This document shows, piece by piece, positions 28,001-39,680 of a stretch of DNA of 64,000 nucleotides. The position numbers and the translations under genes are program-made. The DNA comes from Hordeum vulgare subsp. vulgare (lineage: Eukaryota > Streptophyta > Magnoliopsida > Poales > Poaceae). The stretch lies in NCBI RefSeq assembly GCF_904849725.1, contig NC_058518.1:8886147-8950146 (forward strand), read 5' to 3'. The notes below the pieces were generated by a model. That model did not search any database and was not told where the DNA came from. It was given only the letters and a program-made list of their open reading frames with translations. Positions within the stretch are counted from its first letter, which is position 1. The number at the start of each line of letters is the position of its first letter.

Positions 28001-28789
28001 CATGTTATGGGCAAAAGATTATTTAGCTCAGTCTTGAAACCTTATCTTGTTTAGTTTCTTACTCTTTTCCGGTCTAGTTCAATCTTCTTTATCATGATAC
28101 CATGTCTCTTCATTTAATCTGGTCTGCTGCAACCACTTCTTCTGACGGATACGATATGATCAGTTTACCCCTGATGAAAACTTAAAGATTATGTTTGATT
28201 TCGTACATTTATTCACGAGATTAAGCTTCTTGGTCTCATATGGAGAAGCAATTTTGAGAGGTACGCTCTGCTTCTGCTCTGTTATTGTATGTTCTTGTCC
28301 ATTCTTCTGGTTTGTCTGAAACTGTTCCCAGATCATTTGGTGTATTTAAAATTCAGTTTACGGCTAGAAGTAAGCATAGACTCGGCCGGATGAATTCCAG
28401 CCAGGTGAATTCATTTTTCAAGGGGCTGTTGCCCGAGATGAATTCAAGCAAATCTGTATGAGAAATATACACTAAAAAGGTGGTACAAATCAAGAAAATT
28501 ACCGATCCTGAAAAGGACATTTAATGCAGTCCTCAGTAGCTATGTGCAGTTTAGAACTTCTTCTGATGTAAGCTTCTTGTTCGCTAGCGTAGCTGGAGAT
28601 CTGAAGAAGTGGTCGTAGCAAATCTATAACCTGGCCCCAAATTCTCAGAAGTACTCAATTGTGCAGTTGTGCATGTTAGATACATTTCTTCTGATCTAAG
28701 ACCTGGAAACATTGTTGGGAGCCTCGGATCTAATAGTAAGCGCATATCACCAAGTTTTTAACAGATTGCATCACATTAACTTTTTGCAG
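28001..28789. other. Unassigned sequence
   Basis: AT-rich intergenic text with no recognisable gene, terminal repeats or RNA gene. Confidence 0.3.
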
Positions 28790-29126
28790 GTCATCTTCAG
28801 GGCTACCGCCTTGATCCGCACGTGGTCCTTACTCACTCCTGTGGAAACCAGGGAGCCTTTGGTTACTGGGTGTGTCCGATGGGAGATGGCAGCTCAGGTT
28901 ATCTTCAACCGATATGAATGGCGGCATGCTAATAGGATTGGACTTTAGTCTAGCCTATCCGTGGGATATAGTCGGTTTTTGGGCGGTCTAAGCGCCATGT
29001 AACTCTTTTTTGTTTCTTCAATTATCACGCTACTTTGTATTTTTCCAGACTATTTCGTTTCGCAATAAAATGGCTGTATGCATCACTCGATGCAGAGGCC
29101 GGGGCAACGCCTCCTTTTCGAAAAAA
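28790..29126 (+). mobile_element. 3' end of a LINE (non-LTR retrotransposon)
   Basis: A short frame ends with ALIRTWSLLTP, a W-E-M stretch and a final NRIGL, resembling the C-terminus of plant LINE ORF2. It is followed by the characteristic 3' tail AATAAAATGGCTGTATGCATC, then GATGCAGAGGCCGGGG, and an A-run (29,118-29,126). The 5' part is missing, as is usual for truncated LINE insertions. Assignment rests on remembered family pattern. Confidence 0.65.
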
Positions 29127-29702
29127 AATCACCAACTCGTTAAATGACCTGTAATTCCTAGCTCCGTAAGAAACAGGACCATGTACTTGAACCCACAAAT
29201 TTACGAATATAGCGAGCCTTTAAACCTATCCCCTTCTGTGTAGTTCCTCATCGCCCCAAAGCCCCCCCGACTATGCCAGTGTGTGATCCTTATCAATCCT
29301 GTAGGGATCCGCCTCACTCACCCAACGTTTCATCAACGTGCAGTTGTGCATGTTAGATACACTTCTTCTGGTTGATTTATGACTTTTGAGTAACAGTTAC
29401 ACTGATAAGTCATCTGCATGTTTCAGATTATGTGTACTAATGATATGATACCCCACTGTGGAAATTCAACCGTCCATGCTTTGCACACGGGTGTTAAGTA
29501 CACAACTATTGGAATCCAGGCACATAGAGAAAATATTTGTTTACTTATTATTACAAGCACAAGTACTCTGAAGAAATAAAGTTACATGCCAAGAACAAAA
29601 CACACCGAAACTTGCATGCCATGGTTCTGAACAAACATATGCTGAAGTAGTGACAAAGCTGCTTCATTTCGTTTCAGCTCATCCCATATTTGGTGCTTCT
29701 TG
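29127..29702. other. Unassigned sequence
   Basis: No gene seen. The phrase GCAGTTGTGCATGTTAGATAC at about 29,340-29,360 repeats text at about 28,663-28,683, suggesting an old local duplication. Confidence 0.3.
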
Positions 29703-29999
29703 TCATGAGTCGTTCTGGAGCTTCTGTGCAATTGCAGCCCAACCGAAGATAAGTACGAAGGGCCAAAGTTCTATAAATTTGACATTGACGCGCCTTGCTA
29801 ACCATTTTAGTACACGCATTGCTCCCATCCGAAGGTATAACGGTCGTGCAAGGATACCTAACTCCAGTAAAAAATCAAGACTTCCATATAGCACTACGAG
29901 AGGACTAAGCACATAGATCACAATGCCAGTAGCATGAGCAACCGGAGCTAGCATCATATACACACCCAGTGCAAAAGCAGCAGACAAGCATGTGACTGA
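29703..29999 (-). pseudogene. Hydrophobic membrane protein piece, function unknown
   Basis: The minus frame contains LSAAFALGVYMMLAPVAH, an IYVLSPLVVLYG segment and IELWPFVLIFGWAAIAQ, giving about three hydrophobic helices, then a stop. A plausible acceptor (TCTAG) precedes the segment near 29,998, so it may be a last exon of a larger gene rather than a complete protein. I do not recognise the family. Its neighbours are gene fragments, so I treat it as a likely captured piece, though it could be a small real gene. Confidence 0.4.
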
Positions 30000-30002
30000 A
30001 CT

Positions 30003-30180
30003 AGACAGAGTAAATTACCAAAAACTACCACATTTCGCGCAACCGTGTCCAATAGCTACCACTTTACGATTTTGTACGGAAAACTATCAAAGTTTTCCTA
30101 ATCTGTGGCAAAAAACTACCAAACTTCTTAACTGCTTGATTTAGCTTTTTTAATCGTTTTTCTGACAAGGCTGGCCCACA
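30003..30180. repeat. Repeat edge with AAAACTACCA motifs
   Basis: AAAACTACCACATTT, TAGCTACCACTTTA and AAAACTACCAAACTT recur, a pattern I associate with ends of some grass DNA transposons. No partner end was located. Confidence 0.35.
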
Positions 30181-30186
30181 TGTCAG

Positions 30187-30396
30187 GTGCCAGCATGGCC
30201 CCGCGCATTTCATCGAACAGCTTCAGCGCGAGCCGCGTCGGCGCTCACCGCGCTGCTCGCGGGTGTGGCCGGCTGCGGAGCCGTAGTACTCCCTGCCGTC
30301 GGGAAGGACATGAAGGTCCTCGCGCCAGGGGAGTTCTCCGCCGCCGCCTCCATCCCGCTCCCCGTCGGGTCCGTCCTCGTGCTCAACGGCAATTAG
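30187..30396 (+). pseudogene. ALKBH9/10-type demethylase fragment
   Basis: The + frame ends with APGEFSAAASIPLPVGSVLV followed by LNGN and a TAG. This matches the stretch GEF...IPLPVGSVLVL-GN that lies just before the C-terminal Arg motif of plant ALKBH9/10-type 2OG-Fe(II) oxygenases (RNA m6A demethylases; family knowledge). The catalytic HxD motif and the downstream HCVP...RISITFR part are absent, so this is a small truncated piece without activity. High GC content sets it apart from the AT-rich flanks, consistent with a copied exon. Confidence 0.5.
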
Positions 30397-30869
30397 AAAA
30401 GTTAGAGTGCAAACATGGTAGATAAACGAAAAGAGATATTGAAAGTACTAAAATGAATATTGTTTAGTTGTATGAACCACCGTAGTGAACTAAAAATTGA
30501 CCGACAATACCGAGCAATCTATTAATCATCATGAAAAGGGTTTACATTGTCACTTCCAAGTAGCTTCCTAAAAGCACCAAGGTATTCATCTCACCAAGGT
30601 TCATGAATACCTAATTTTCTTGCCAATGTAGCTAGATCATGTGCTACTTTATTACTCTCTCCCAACGTCTTTTACAACGAAATTAGTTAACAAACTCTTT
30701 AAATAACCGATTTGGCTGCTCCCAGCGAGTGACTAGGAGATACTTCAAATCGCACGGGCTAAGATTCGATGCAGGCAAGGCATCTAAACAAACTGAAAAA
30801 ACCTCAAGACGACAACTATCTACACTTCGAGGCGTGTGATTTCGAAGGACGCGGATGGACCCAACGCCG
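30397..30869. other. Unassigned sequence
   Basis: AT-rich, no gene recognised. A GGATGGACCCAACG/GGATGGACCCGACG pair near 30,850-30,900 lies in a short duplication (offset 35 bp) at the tail of the neighbouring pseudogene. Confidence 0.3.
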
Positions 30870-33442
30870 TGTGATTTCGAAGGAGGCGGATGGACCCGAC
30901 GTCGACGATCCGAACGACCCTTCCCGCTCCACCGAGTAGGCCACCAGCAGCTTCACCACATGCCGGTACCGCCTCCGGTACGCCGGGAACTTGGACATGC
31001 TCCTCACTATCCCCACCATCCTGCAAGCAACAACATCATCATCAAGAAGAAAAACAGCAACAATCTGACAGACATTACCAACAGAAACAACCACTGACAT
31101 CTCAAATGAAACACTAAAACACAAATAAGCAGTTGCAGGAGACAACACAGCTTCTACTGATCGCCTGGATTTGTGCCATCCTCACGGGATCACGGGGTGT
31201 CTCGGCGCCGTTATCCCACACGTCTGCACCAGCAGTAGCAGAACTACTGCCGACGAAAAGAGTCGACCTCTCTAGGAACCTCACTTCCTGCTCAGTCATC
31301 TTCAACACCTACATCTGATCCTTGAGCACCAGCACGGGGTGGAAGAACCAGTCCAGCAGCAGGTCCTGCGGCCGGTTCTGCTGATCGACCTCCACGCCGT
31401 TGCCGAGAAGTAGCCCCGTGGAACCAGCCTTGATCGAGTGGAGGACGGTGCACAACATATCATAAGAAGGCAGTCCCAGGTTTATCGTCTCGTTGCCACT
31501 GTCTTTTGTTCTTAGCCACTCTGTCAGGTCAACACTGGTTATGACATTCAAATTCAGTAGGTCCCTGCCCCTTTGCTCACATGACTTCATAACGTTTTCC
31601 CATATCTGCAGATCAGAGAGAATGATTAGGAATTCAGGCAGGACTTGACAGTTGACACTCAAGATGAAACACCATGTACACTGCGGTGCTGAAAAATATT
31701 TCAATCCACTGCCTCGCACGTACACCAAAGTTAAACCTAGTACATCTAATTATATGTTTCTGCTTCACATATACATCTCATGACATTCAAGTACACTATT
31801 TGTTCAGGCTCGTCTATGATCTATCCATTATATATTTGACAGCAAAGTTAAAAGAAGCTTCCACTTTGCTCTGAGAGGATAGAGATTCCAACATTGATCA
31901 GAGAGGAAGATGAAGGAATGATACTACTTATTTGGGTTTGGTACAGATTATATGGATAGATATTAGGGAGCATACAGTTGTCCAACACCTTTTCTAGGCA
32001 GAAGGTGCTGCCAACTTCTCATATCTTTGAATTAAAGTCTGTATCCTAATTGTGGCCACTGGCCAAGTCAGTAGCTACCATACAATATTGTAAGTTTAGA
32101 AGGCCAGCATTCCTTCTTTTATGTGCCTCTTTTGATCGGCACATCACGACATTACCTCATTTAAATCGAGCCCCCCAAACCTAAGGAACAATAGATTCAA
32201 CAGCTATACTGTTCAACTATTCCTTCTGTTGTTATTTCATCCTTGCATATACAACACTTCCTCAGTTAGAGAGCTAGCTCGCCTAATCTAAGAGATCATG
32301 GACCCCAACAGCTAACACAATTTCATTTCTGATGGTACCATCTCATTTATGGCATTACTACCTCACTTGGGGCTAGCTCACACCTAATCTATAGATCATG
32401 GATGCGAGAATAAAAATGTATAGATATGCACCAAAGAGGAAGCATGGATCGCAAAGCGTATCCATTGCCTTTTCTTCCCAGACATGTGAAGAACATTGAT
32501 GGTACTGAAACAATGAATGCACTTGTTACCAAGTCTGAGTATTTTTCACAAATTTTCCTCAAAGAGGGAGCTCGAGCTGCATACATATAGTGACGTTTCT
32601 TGGTATGAGACGGGGGTTTGGTAAGAAGTAAACATAGGTGACAAACGGGCCTGGACCATTTTGACCTCTTGTATGGCCTCCCTGACGGATCTCGCCGGAA
32701 CCAAAGTCGGAACCAACATTGCTGGTGCTTCACTGGATGAACCAGGGTGCTCACCTCCCCTAACAAAAACATTTGGCCGGACCGAGAACTCGGCGGAATC
32801 GGACGATTTCCTCTTCCGATAGGATGGCCTGGTGGAAAACACTTGCACCGTGAGGGATGAATAAAGCAGCACATAACAAAGTACAGTAAGCTACTACAGT
32901 ACAACCCAAAGTTTTCAAAAACAACATAGGAGAACACTTTACTTTGGAAGAACAGTGCCTTCGCGAAGGTAAAGCCAGTCGTTGGTGACTTGGTGTACTC
33001 GTCAAACTTGGCGACCATGGTCACCACGTACGAAGCCCCCCTCTGGAACGACTTCTCCTGCGACGTCAAACAATCTTGAGCACATCAGGCAATCTCTTTC
33101 GCGCGTAATATGAAATCGGACGCGTGGGGGACGGGCAAGAAATGGCATTGATGCACGGTGGCAGCGGCAAGAAAGAGACCTGGTAGACGATGACCGCTCC
33201 GTAGAGACCCACGAAAATGCTGGAGACGACGGCCAGCAGGACGCTCCCAACCACCACCAGGGGCCAGAAAAGGATGGCCAGGCCGGCGATGGGCACGCAG
33301 CTTGATGAGGTCGTGCAGCAGCCTCTGCCAGCCCTTGAAGAGCATGTAGGGGCTCTTGATCAGCGCGATCACCGTGTAGAGCGGTATGTCCACGATCAAC
33401 CCCAGGAGGCCAACGAGTATGCATGACGGCACGTCCAGCAGC
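30870..33442 (-). pseudogene. Pseudogene of an At3g27390/At4g12680-type membrane protein
   Basis: Five degraded exons in order on the minus strand: 33,442-33,180 (VDIPLYTVIALIKSPYMLFK, HDLIK, then PIAGLAILFWPLVVVGS), 33,057 to about 32,943 (SFQRGASYVVTMVAKFDEYT), 32,828-32,651 (RPSYRKRK, AMLVPTLVPARSVREAI), 31,605 to about 31,150 (IWENVMKSCEQRG, STGLLLGNGVEVDQQNRP) and 31,020 to about 30,870 (SMSKFPAYRRRYRHVV). These match the conserved blocks of this uncharacterised plant family. Defects: a deletion and frame change after HDLIK, an 8-bp insertion after DEYT, a GC in place of the GT donor after exon 3, and a TAG in exon 4 after LVLKDQM. The N-terminal half is missing. Not functional. Confidence 0.82.
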
Positions 33443-34263
33443 CTGCACAAAACAGAACACGTTTTTCAGCGTGATTTTAGGCGTTCGCCATCACTTTTCT
33501 TTTTTCTTTTCTTGAGGGAGCATTCACGGTCACTTTCAGTGTCAAGCTTGAAGCTTGTGAGCATGAGGGGGAGATCGACCCAGACCAACAGGCTTTACTA
33601 TGCTTCGTTAGAGCAGTCTAGAACGGTATGCTGGCAGAGAATGCTTTTCTTATGAGAAATATATTGAAAAATAAGCACGTCCTTGTCACACAAGACCACA
33701 ATACGAAACAAAATATCTTGTCACACAAGATCAGAATATGGGACAAAATCAGCTTCAGACAGGTCATCCAGTGCTACTAATATCAACATGCTGGAGAAGG
33801 AGACGGGACGGACCTGCTGCCAGGGGACAATGGGACTCAAGTAGAACCCCACGTAAATTACCTCTTGCGGAGGAGCACCCGAGTGCGTACATTCACGATG
33901 CCGTCCTCGAAGCTAAAAATGCAGGCGCGGGCATGTCCAACTCCGGTGTTGGCCAGTGCTAGGAAATAAGTGGGAGTGTCATCGCGCTCGAGCACCTTGT
34001 ATTAGTACTACAAACTTCATCAGTGCACGTAATGAGCAACCTAGAGATTTATGCATACCACCTTATTCTATTTCTTTATTCCAGTTCGGTTTAGTAAAAT
34101 AATCTTGTAATATACAATATCTGGTTGTCATGAAAACTCTATCTTATATAACTAAAATAAAATACCTTGTCACTTCTGTTAATTGCACAGGAGGCATCAA
34201 GCTTATTACCCTTAAGAGAGAAGTAATTGACATTTCAGTTTCATCAAAGTATTCTGATGCCAC
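33443..34263. other. Unassigned sequence
   Basis: No recognisable coding exon. The missing N-terminal exons of the neighbouring minus-strand pseudogene are not found here. AT-rich with no clear repeat boundaries. Confidence 0.3.
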
Positions 34264-34578
34264 CTAATTGCTAGCGCCGCGCAAAGGCCTGCAATCAATC
34301 GCGATGCTCATCCCCTGGATGATTTGAAAACACCGGAACGAATGCGCCTTCGACAATGCGCGACCCTCAGTAGACACATTAGTGGATAAGATCAGAGATG
34401 AGGCCAAGTGTTGGGCACTCGCTGGGGCACAAGGACTACGGGTTGTCCTGCCCACATCCTGGGATGTACACTAACCGGGCGCACGACCCATGTATAACCA
34501 GCCTCATAGGAGGATTGTACTTTCCATCTTTTCAATGAAATGAAACACAAAGAGTCTTTTGCGTTTTCTCGAGAAAAA
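34264..34578 (+). mobile_element. LINE ORF2 tail with A-rich 3' end
   Basis: The frame from about 34,304 reads MLIPWMI, then a stop where the family has Trp, then KHRNECAF and EAKCWALAGAQGL before a TAA at 34,472. This is the C-terminal zf-RVT region of plant L1-type LINEs. The tail CAATGAAATGAAACACAAAG...TTTTGCGTTTTCTCGAG and an A-run end at about 34,578. It is 5'-truncated and carries a nonsense codon. Confidence 0.75.
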
Positions 34579-35012
34579 AAGACTGCATAGCATTATGAGT
34601 GGACAACTTAAAGGATTGCTAGCTGCCACCTTCCATAAATCACCTAACTGACCATATTGAACTGTGTAAAGTGCCTTAAGTATCCGTCACTTTGCAAAAT
34701 TTGACCATCTTTTAGGACGCGTTGTTTCGTAATATTATTTTCAGTGAGAAAATCAGGATTGTAGGTATAGCAATATAACAATCACATGGCTATGGGCCTC
34801 TACTTGTTGACAAAGAGGTTAAGAATCATAGTGTGTCATTTATTATGGGTATGCATGCTTCAATATCATTAACTATTTCGTAGCTTTTGGTACCTCCTTG
34901 ATATCAATGATACATGCACATCATGGGCTAGGGAAAATATTGCAGACTCGAGGGGTTATCAAACTACAATGTTATGATTCAGCAGCAATATTTTCAGAGT
35001 AAAGAGATTTAC
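34579..35012. other. Unassigned sequence
   Basis: AT-rich, no gene seen. The downstream GPI8 exons expected on the minus strand are absent. Confidence 0.3.
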
Positions 35013-35293
35013 CTCAACATTGTCACCATAAAGATTAAGCTGGTGGTTCTCATTGTTGAACACTTGGGCAGGATAATTATTCCGAGGATTACAAGCCATA
35101 TCATCCGCCAACATAAGTATTATCCTCTCGTCAGGTATTCCTAATCTCTTAACAGTCCTGGAAAAGAATGGGATATTTACTAATAAGGAACAGCCTTTAC
35201 ATAGGACACAGATTAACATTTGCATATATCAGCATAACTGCATAACTATACTACCTGTACAAAGACGTGTTGGCCATATGTCTATAATTAAAC
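35013..35293 (-). pseudogene. GPI8: Two exons of GPI8 (GPI-anchor transamidase catalytic subunit)
   Basis: Exon A (35,293-35,255) reads FNYRHMANTSLYR with one codon missing relative to the conserved NTLSLYR. Exon B (35,157-35,013) reads [20 protein letters not shown], then [13 protein letters not shown] and YGDNVE. Splice sites between them are intact (AG/GTAG and CAG/GACT). GPI8/PIG-K is the C13-family cysteine protease that attaches GPI anchors in the ER. The catalytic His (GHGG) and Cys exons are not in the window, so this is a captured or relict fragment without activity. Confidence 0.85.
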
Positions 35294-35958
35294 CTGCATA
35301 ACATAATAGATCAGAATTATGTGAGAACAGGGATAAGCAGCAGAACCCAACATCAACCAGATTATAAAAGCATAAGCCACATATTCAAATGCTATTGGTA
35401 GATGAGAACCAAACTTTAATCACAAAGGGAGAACTTTAGAGAATTAGCTGGCATTAACACAACTATAACTGTGCATATGCGCCTTCTTGGCGTTCTTCTT
35501 CTGCGTATTCAAGGAAAAAATACAGCCGTGCAAGTGTTCATACCAAAAGGTTTGTTCAAAGACACTTGTGCTCGCTGAACTTACATCATTACACCTTATA
35601 AAGATTTTAAGTCATCATTATTATTATCACATACCAGCAGAGAGAATGAATAACCTATATTCAGTTACCAGTTGTACAACCACTGAGATTTCCAGTCATA
35701 CTATTAAACAAGAAGGTTTACATCAACTAAGATTATGTTAAATACCATGCCTTCTTCCAGAAATGTCATACAGAATTGGAACCTTTAAATTAAATTTAGT
35801 TTTTGCACATGAATGATTCTGAAATCATTTTAGCATCCAGAATTTGTCTCGGATGCACTAAACTTGAAAGGTTTAACTTGCCAAAGTAAATATACGGTAG
35901 AGAAAAAGAGCATATGAACAATTTGAAAAAAATAGCATCAATCCGTTACCTGCCGCAG
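35294..35958. other. Unassigned sequence
   Basis: No CHY zinc-finger exons of the following E3 ligase fragment and no other gene are seen. AT-rich. Confidence 0.3.
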
Positions 35959-36869
35959 GATCGTGCTACTCGATGACCCTCAGGGACAAGCATGTATGCA
36001 TCGAGGACGCGATGAAGAACAACTGCCCGATCTGCTACGAGTACCTGTTCGACTCCCTGAGGGAGGCGTCGGTGCTGCGGTGCGGCCACACCATGCACCT
36101 GCACTGCTTCCACGAGATGCTCAAGCACGACAAGTAACCAATTGCCCATGCCTACCCACCGGCCTCCCATCCCTTTCGTGTGATCTTGGTCTTCTTGCTT
36201 GGATAAGATAGATGACGACGCTGTTTTTGAACGCACTTGCAGGTTCACTTGCCCCATGTGTTCCGTGTCCATCTTTGACATGGAGAAATTCTTGAGGGCC
36301 TTGGATGCCGAGGTAGGTATTTTCTCAGTAAGATCCACAGCATCAGCATGGTCTGATCCCCTTTTCGTGTGAATTTTCCCTTCATGTTCTTGGCCCTGGC
36401 ATGAGTGTTTTTTTTTTTGGTATATTTTATTTTTCAGATTGAGGCGAGCTTCTTACACATGGGAAAGGTCAGTGGCAGCTCACATATCTTTGTAGCCCTC
36501 AAACAAACATAGCACTTCAGTACGAAATTTTATAGGAACATAATAAGAGTGCATGTGCACTTGTGGAAAAGAGTACATGATTTTTGAAACTTTAAAAACA
36601 TAGTTTTGATTTTTTTAAGAAAAAGGCTCCAAATGACCCAGACTCGTCTACCAATATTTTGGAAGTAGAGTAGCCAGTTATATAAATGTGATGGTTTTCT
36701 GATGCCATTACTCCTGGCATGTGTTTGTGGGTCGGTGCAGGGATGGATCGTCTGCAACGACTGCTGGGACACGACCAGAGTGTATCCGGGCATGGCGGGG
36801 CAGAGGAAGTGTTGCCACTGCCAGTCCTACAACACCTGCAGGGTCGCTCCATCGGTGCTGCCGGCCTAG
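35959..36869 (+). pseudogene. 3' half of a CHY/RING E3 ligase (RCHY1/MIEL1/RZFP34 type), lacking the CHY domain
   Basis: Four exons, 35,959-36,133, 36,243-36,312, 36,438-36,467 and 36,740-36,869, join in one open frame to a TAG through clean GT-AG introns. The RING-H2 part reads [28 protein letters not shown] and TCPMCS. The zinc-ribbon tail reads [17 protein letters not shown], then [10 protein letters not shown] and ends APSVLPA. In the family (human RCHY1, Arabidopsis MIEL1) an N-terminal CHY and CTCHY zinc region precedes this. It is absent upstream, so the locus is 5'-truncated. No stop or frameshift exists in the remaining half, so a RING-only product is conceivable if a promoter is available. 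Confidence 0.85.
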
Positions 36870-37935
36870 TAGACATGATAGTATGATACCCGCGTCGGTG
36901 ACGACTATGGTTATTTAGTACGTAGCTGCCATTGATGTATTATTTCCAGTTCAACATGAGCTGTGCAGACTGCAGAAGCATTATATACGGTGTCAATTTA
37001 TATATATGTACCTACGGTGCCAATTTGCCAGAAAGAAATTGATATATCAAAGTGTTTGTCTCAACCACGAAGTTGAAAATACCCACTCTGAAGTAATAGG
37101 CTGTTGCTAGAACTCATGATTCGTAAGTATTTGAATGCTCCCTTCTGCGCTGTGTAGCTAATCTGAAAGGTTCATACCATATTAACCATTTCAAGTTCAA
37201 CATCCACATATGCTTGAAAAAAGAAGTTATCCTGCTATCTTTTTCCTCTTGATGGTATGTATTGCACGCCTTCAAGCGGTGCAACATATTCTAGCATTAG
37301 AAATGGATGACTCTAAACTAAGCTATGCTCTGTAAGCTTTTACATGATTTTGTTTATATGAAGATAGTGCACTGCTGAGAGAATCCAGAACTTGCATTTT
37401 TTTTTCAATTATCTGACCTCAAGTAATTGAAATGGAAACATGGGATGTCATATCAAAAAGATCGAGCGGGTAATCATAACTGAATCACCAACGAGAATAT
37501 CAGACTGCCTTGCTCACACCTGATTTCATGCCATTTCATTGTCTCGAACAGTGACAGCATACTCTGCTCACAACCCCATCGTCTGGAACATTTTCCTCCC
37601 TTCAATCACCATCCAGAGGCTTCTAACAGGAGAAAACCAACCTAATTTAGAACATACAGTTGTTGGAGCATAAAAAAATCATTAGGAAATCGCAATGTAC
37701 ATCAATATATTTAAGATTAAGAAGAAGAAAACATGCAAGGAACAATACATGAATCCAGAGTACAAAATAAAAAACAGTCTTCTTAACACCCTAAAGATAA
37801 TGAGTGTCTAATGTCTAACCTTATGAGAGCTGATGTTGTCATCCATTGGTATACCCCATGCAGCCCTTGTATTACACAGCTAATGGATGGCGATGTGGCA
37901 TGCAATTAGGAGAATTGGTACCATGTTCAGCTCAA
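36870..37935. other. Unassigned sequence
   Basis: Presumed 3' flank of the RING fragment followed by AT-rich text. No further gene or clear repeat is seen. Confidence 0.3.
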
Positions 37936-38455
37936 GGCTCTTGTTGTGAGCAGCCTCTCCCAATTAAATCGCTGGCAAAATAATCCAAACGGGGGTAAGA
38001 AATTCAATCAACGATTTCGACATGAAAGGCAAAAAAAAGCAACCACAAATCAAACAAATTCCTCGATCCATCCATTCAATCTTTTTATTTTTGCGAGAAC
38101 CATTCAATCTCCCTCTCGTCGGAAATAAATAAAAAGTAGAAGTAGAATAAAACAAGATAGCATCTCTCTTTCTTTCATGGCAATGGCAGGAGGCATCCGG
38201 GATGAGCGCAACAGCAACCGGCATGACTTGAAATCGTTGCCTTATTCTAAAGGAAAATCTGCAGTGCTCCTAACAAGAAAGTAAAAAATAAAGAGAGAGG
38301 CTCGGCTCCTGTTGTGTTGTGAGCAGCCTCTCCCAACCACGCTGGAAAAAATAATCGAAAAGGGGGCAAGAGATTAAGGCAACGATTTCAACATGAATGA
38401 CAAAACTGCGTCAGAAATCAAACAAATTTAACTCGCAAACTCTTCAATCCAGCCG
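37936..38455. repeat. Direct repeat of about 130-150 bp, two copies
   Basis: The text CTCTTG(T)TGTGAGCAGCCTCTCCCAA, AAAATAATC-AAA-GGGG, CAACGATTTC-ACATGAA and AAATCAAACAAAT occurs in order at about 37,937-38,065 and again at 38,306-38,435. The second copy lies directly at the 3' end of the small minus-strand pseudogene, so both may be copies of its 3' UTR. Confidence 0.75.
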
Positions 38456-38457
38456 GC

Positions 38458-38700
38458 CTAGACGATGGTGTAGAGGATGATCTCCGTGGCGTCGACGGCG
38501 GCGCGCTGCTGCCTCTTCATCATGGCCACGGCGCCGGCGGCCGCGCCTCCCGCGGGCACCATCCCGCCGCCGTCGCCGGCACCGGGGGCGGCCGAGGAGG
38601 CGGGAGGGTGATAGTAGAGCCGGCCGTCTGCGGGCAGTGGGAGTGGAACCGCGCCGCAATGCACACCCCCATGTCCAGCAGCTCCACGTACTTCCCCATG
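38458..38700 (-). pseudogene. Small conserved plant protein with a 1-bp frameshift
   Basis: Starts [20 protein letters not shown] and continues HCPQTA. One base is then missing near 38,625, and the frame changes. The next frame continues [14 protein letters not shown] and ends DATEIILYTIV-stop. Together they match a short (about 80 aa) plant protein type with the pattern [29 protein letters not shown], whose function I do not know. The gene has a GC-rich 5' region (38,700-39,110) and looks like a complete copy rather than a fragment. The shift may be real decay or an assembly error. Confidence 0.65.
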
Positions 38701-39120
38701 GATCTCGCTCGATTCTGGCATCCTTCCTCTCTCTCTCTGCTCGACGAAGATTGATGGCCTGGACGGACGGACGGAGAGGACGGAGAGGGCGGCCGGGAAC
38801 TGGGAAGGACGGCGGTGCTAGGCGGTGGTCTCATGGAACGGGGAGGCCCGGGAACTGAGGGAGGCCATGGAAGGGGTGGAGGAGAGCAGGTGCGCGAGAG
38901 TCGTCATCGGCACGCGCGCCTGCGCCCGCGCCCACGGCGGCGGGGAGAAACGGGCGCAGGGAGAGCGCGAGCCCGGCCGCCGCCGTTTGGCTGACTGGGT
39001 TTGATGGAGCGCGGATGAGCGATGCGGGCGAGCGAGCGATGAGGGCGGGGGCGGGCGACCTGGGCGAGGCGGGCGAGCGGGGCGATTGACCGGGAGACGA
39101 CGTGGGGTGGGCAATTAGTG
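38701..39120 (-). promoter_or_regulatory. GC-rich 5' region of the small minus-strand gene
   Basis: High GC with CT-rich text (TCTCTCTCTCTGC near 38,731) and long incidental open frames in several phases. It resembles a grass 5' UTR and proximal promoter. No TATA box identified. Confidence 0.4.
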
Positions 39121-39229
39121 TTAACAAAAACGGTCTAGTTTCGTTAACGACGTTTTTAGGCCTTTGATGGTGTAATTAGACGGTCCAGATCTGTAGTTGG
39201 ATCTGCTCTCTCGTGCTTTTAATAGTACA

Positions 39230-39680
39230 GATAGTAAGCTTGCACGTGCAACACACGTTTTGATTATCATCAAATAATTTTTAGAATAATTGTGTTCGCG
39301 CTTTCAATTTTTTTGAAGATCCAGAACAGTTTTTCAAATTTTCAGGACATTTTTGAAAATCGAGAATATTTTTTTAAAGCAAAACATTTTTTGATTTTTG
39401 AAGAACATTTTTTGAAAATACAAAAACAAAATTAACATTGTTCATAAATTCAAAAAATGTACTGGATTGTCAAAAGATGTTCTTCAAATTCAAAAAATGT
39501 TCTGGTTTCTATAAATATGTTCTAAATTTCAATAGTTGCCGTTTTTCAGAAACATTCATAACTTCAAAAAATGTTCAGAATCTTTTAAAAATGTTGTTTT
39601 CTAAAAACAAATGTTCGTTATTTAAAGAATATGTTCGGTATTTTCAAAAAAGTTCAAAATATGTTCGGTATTTTATGTCA
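39230..39680. repeat. Degenerate TTCAAAAAATGTTC tandem-like repeats
   Basis: After a GCACGTGCAACACACG motif the sequence is built from variants of TTCAAAAAATGTTC and TTTTTGAAAAT. Low complexity makes the open frame through it meaningless. Confidence 0.6.
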
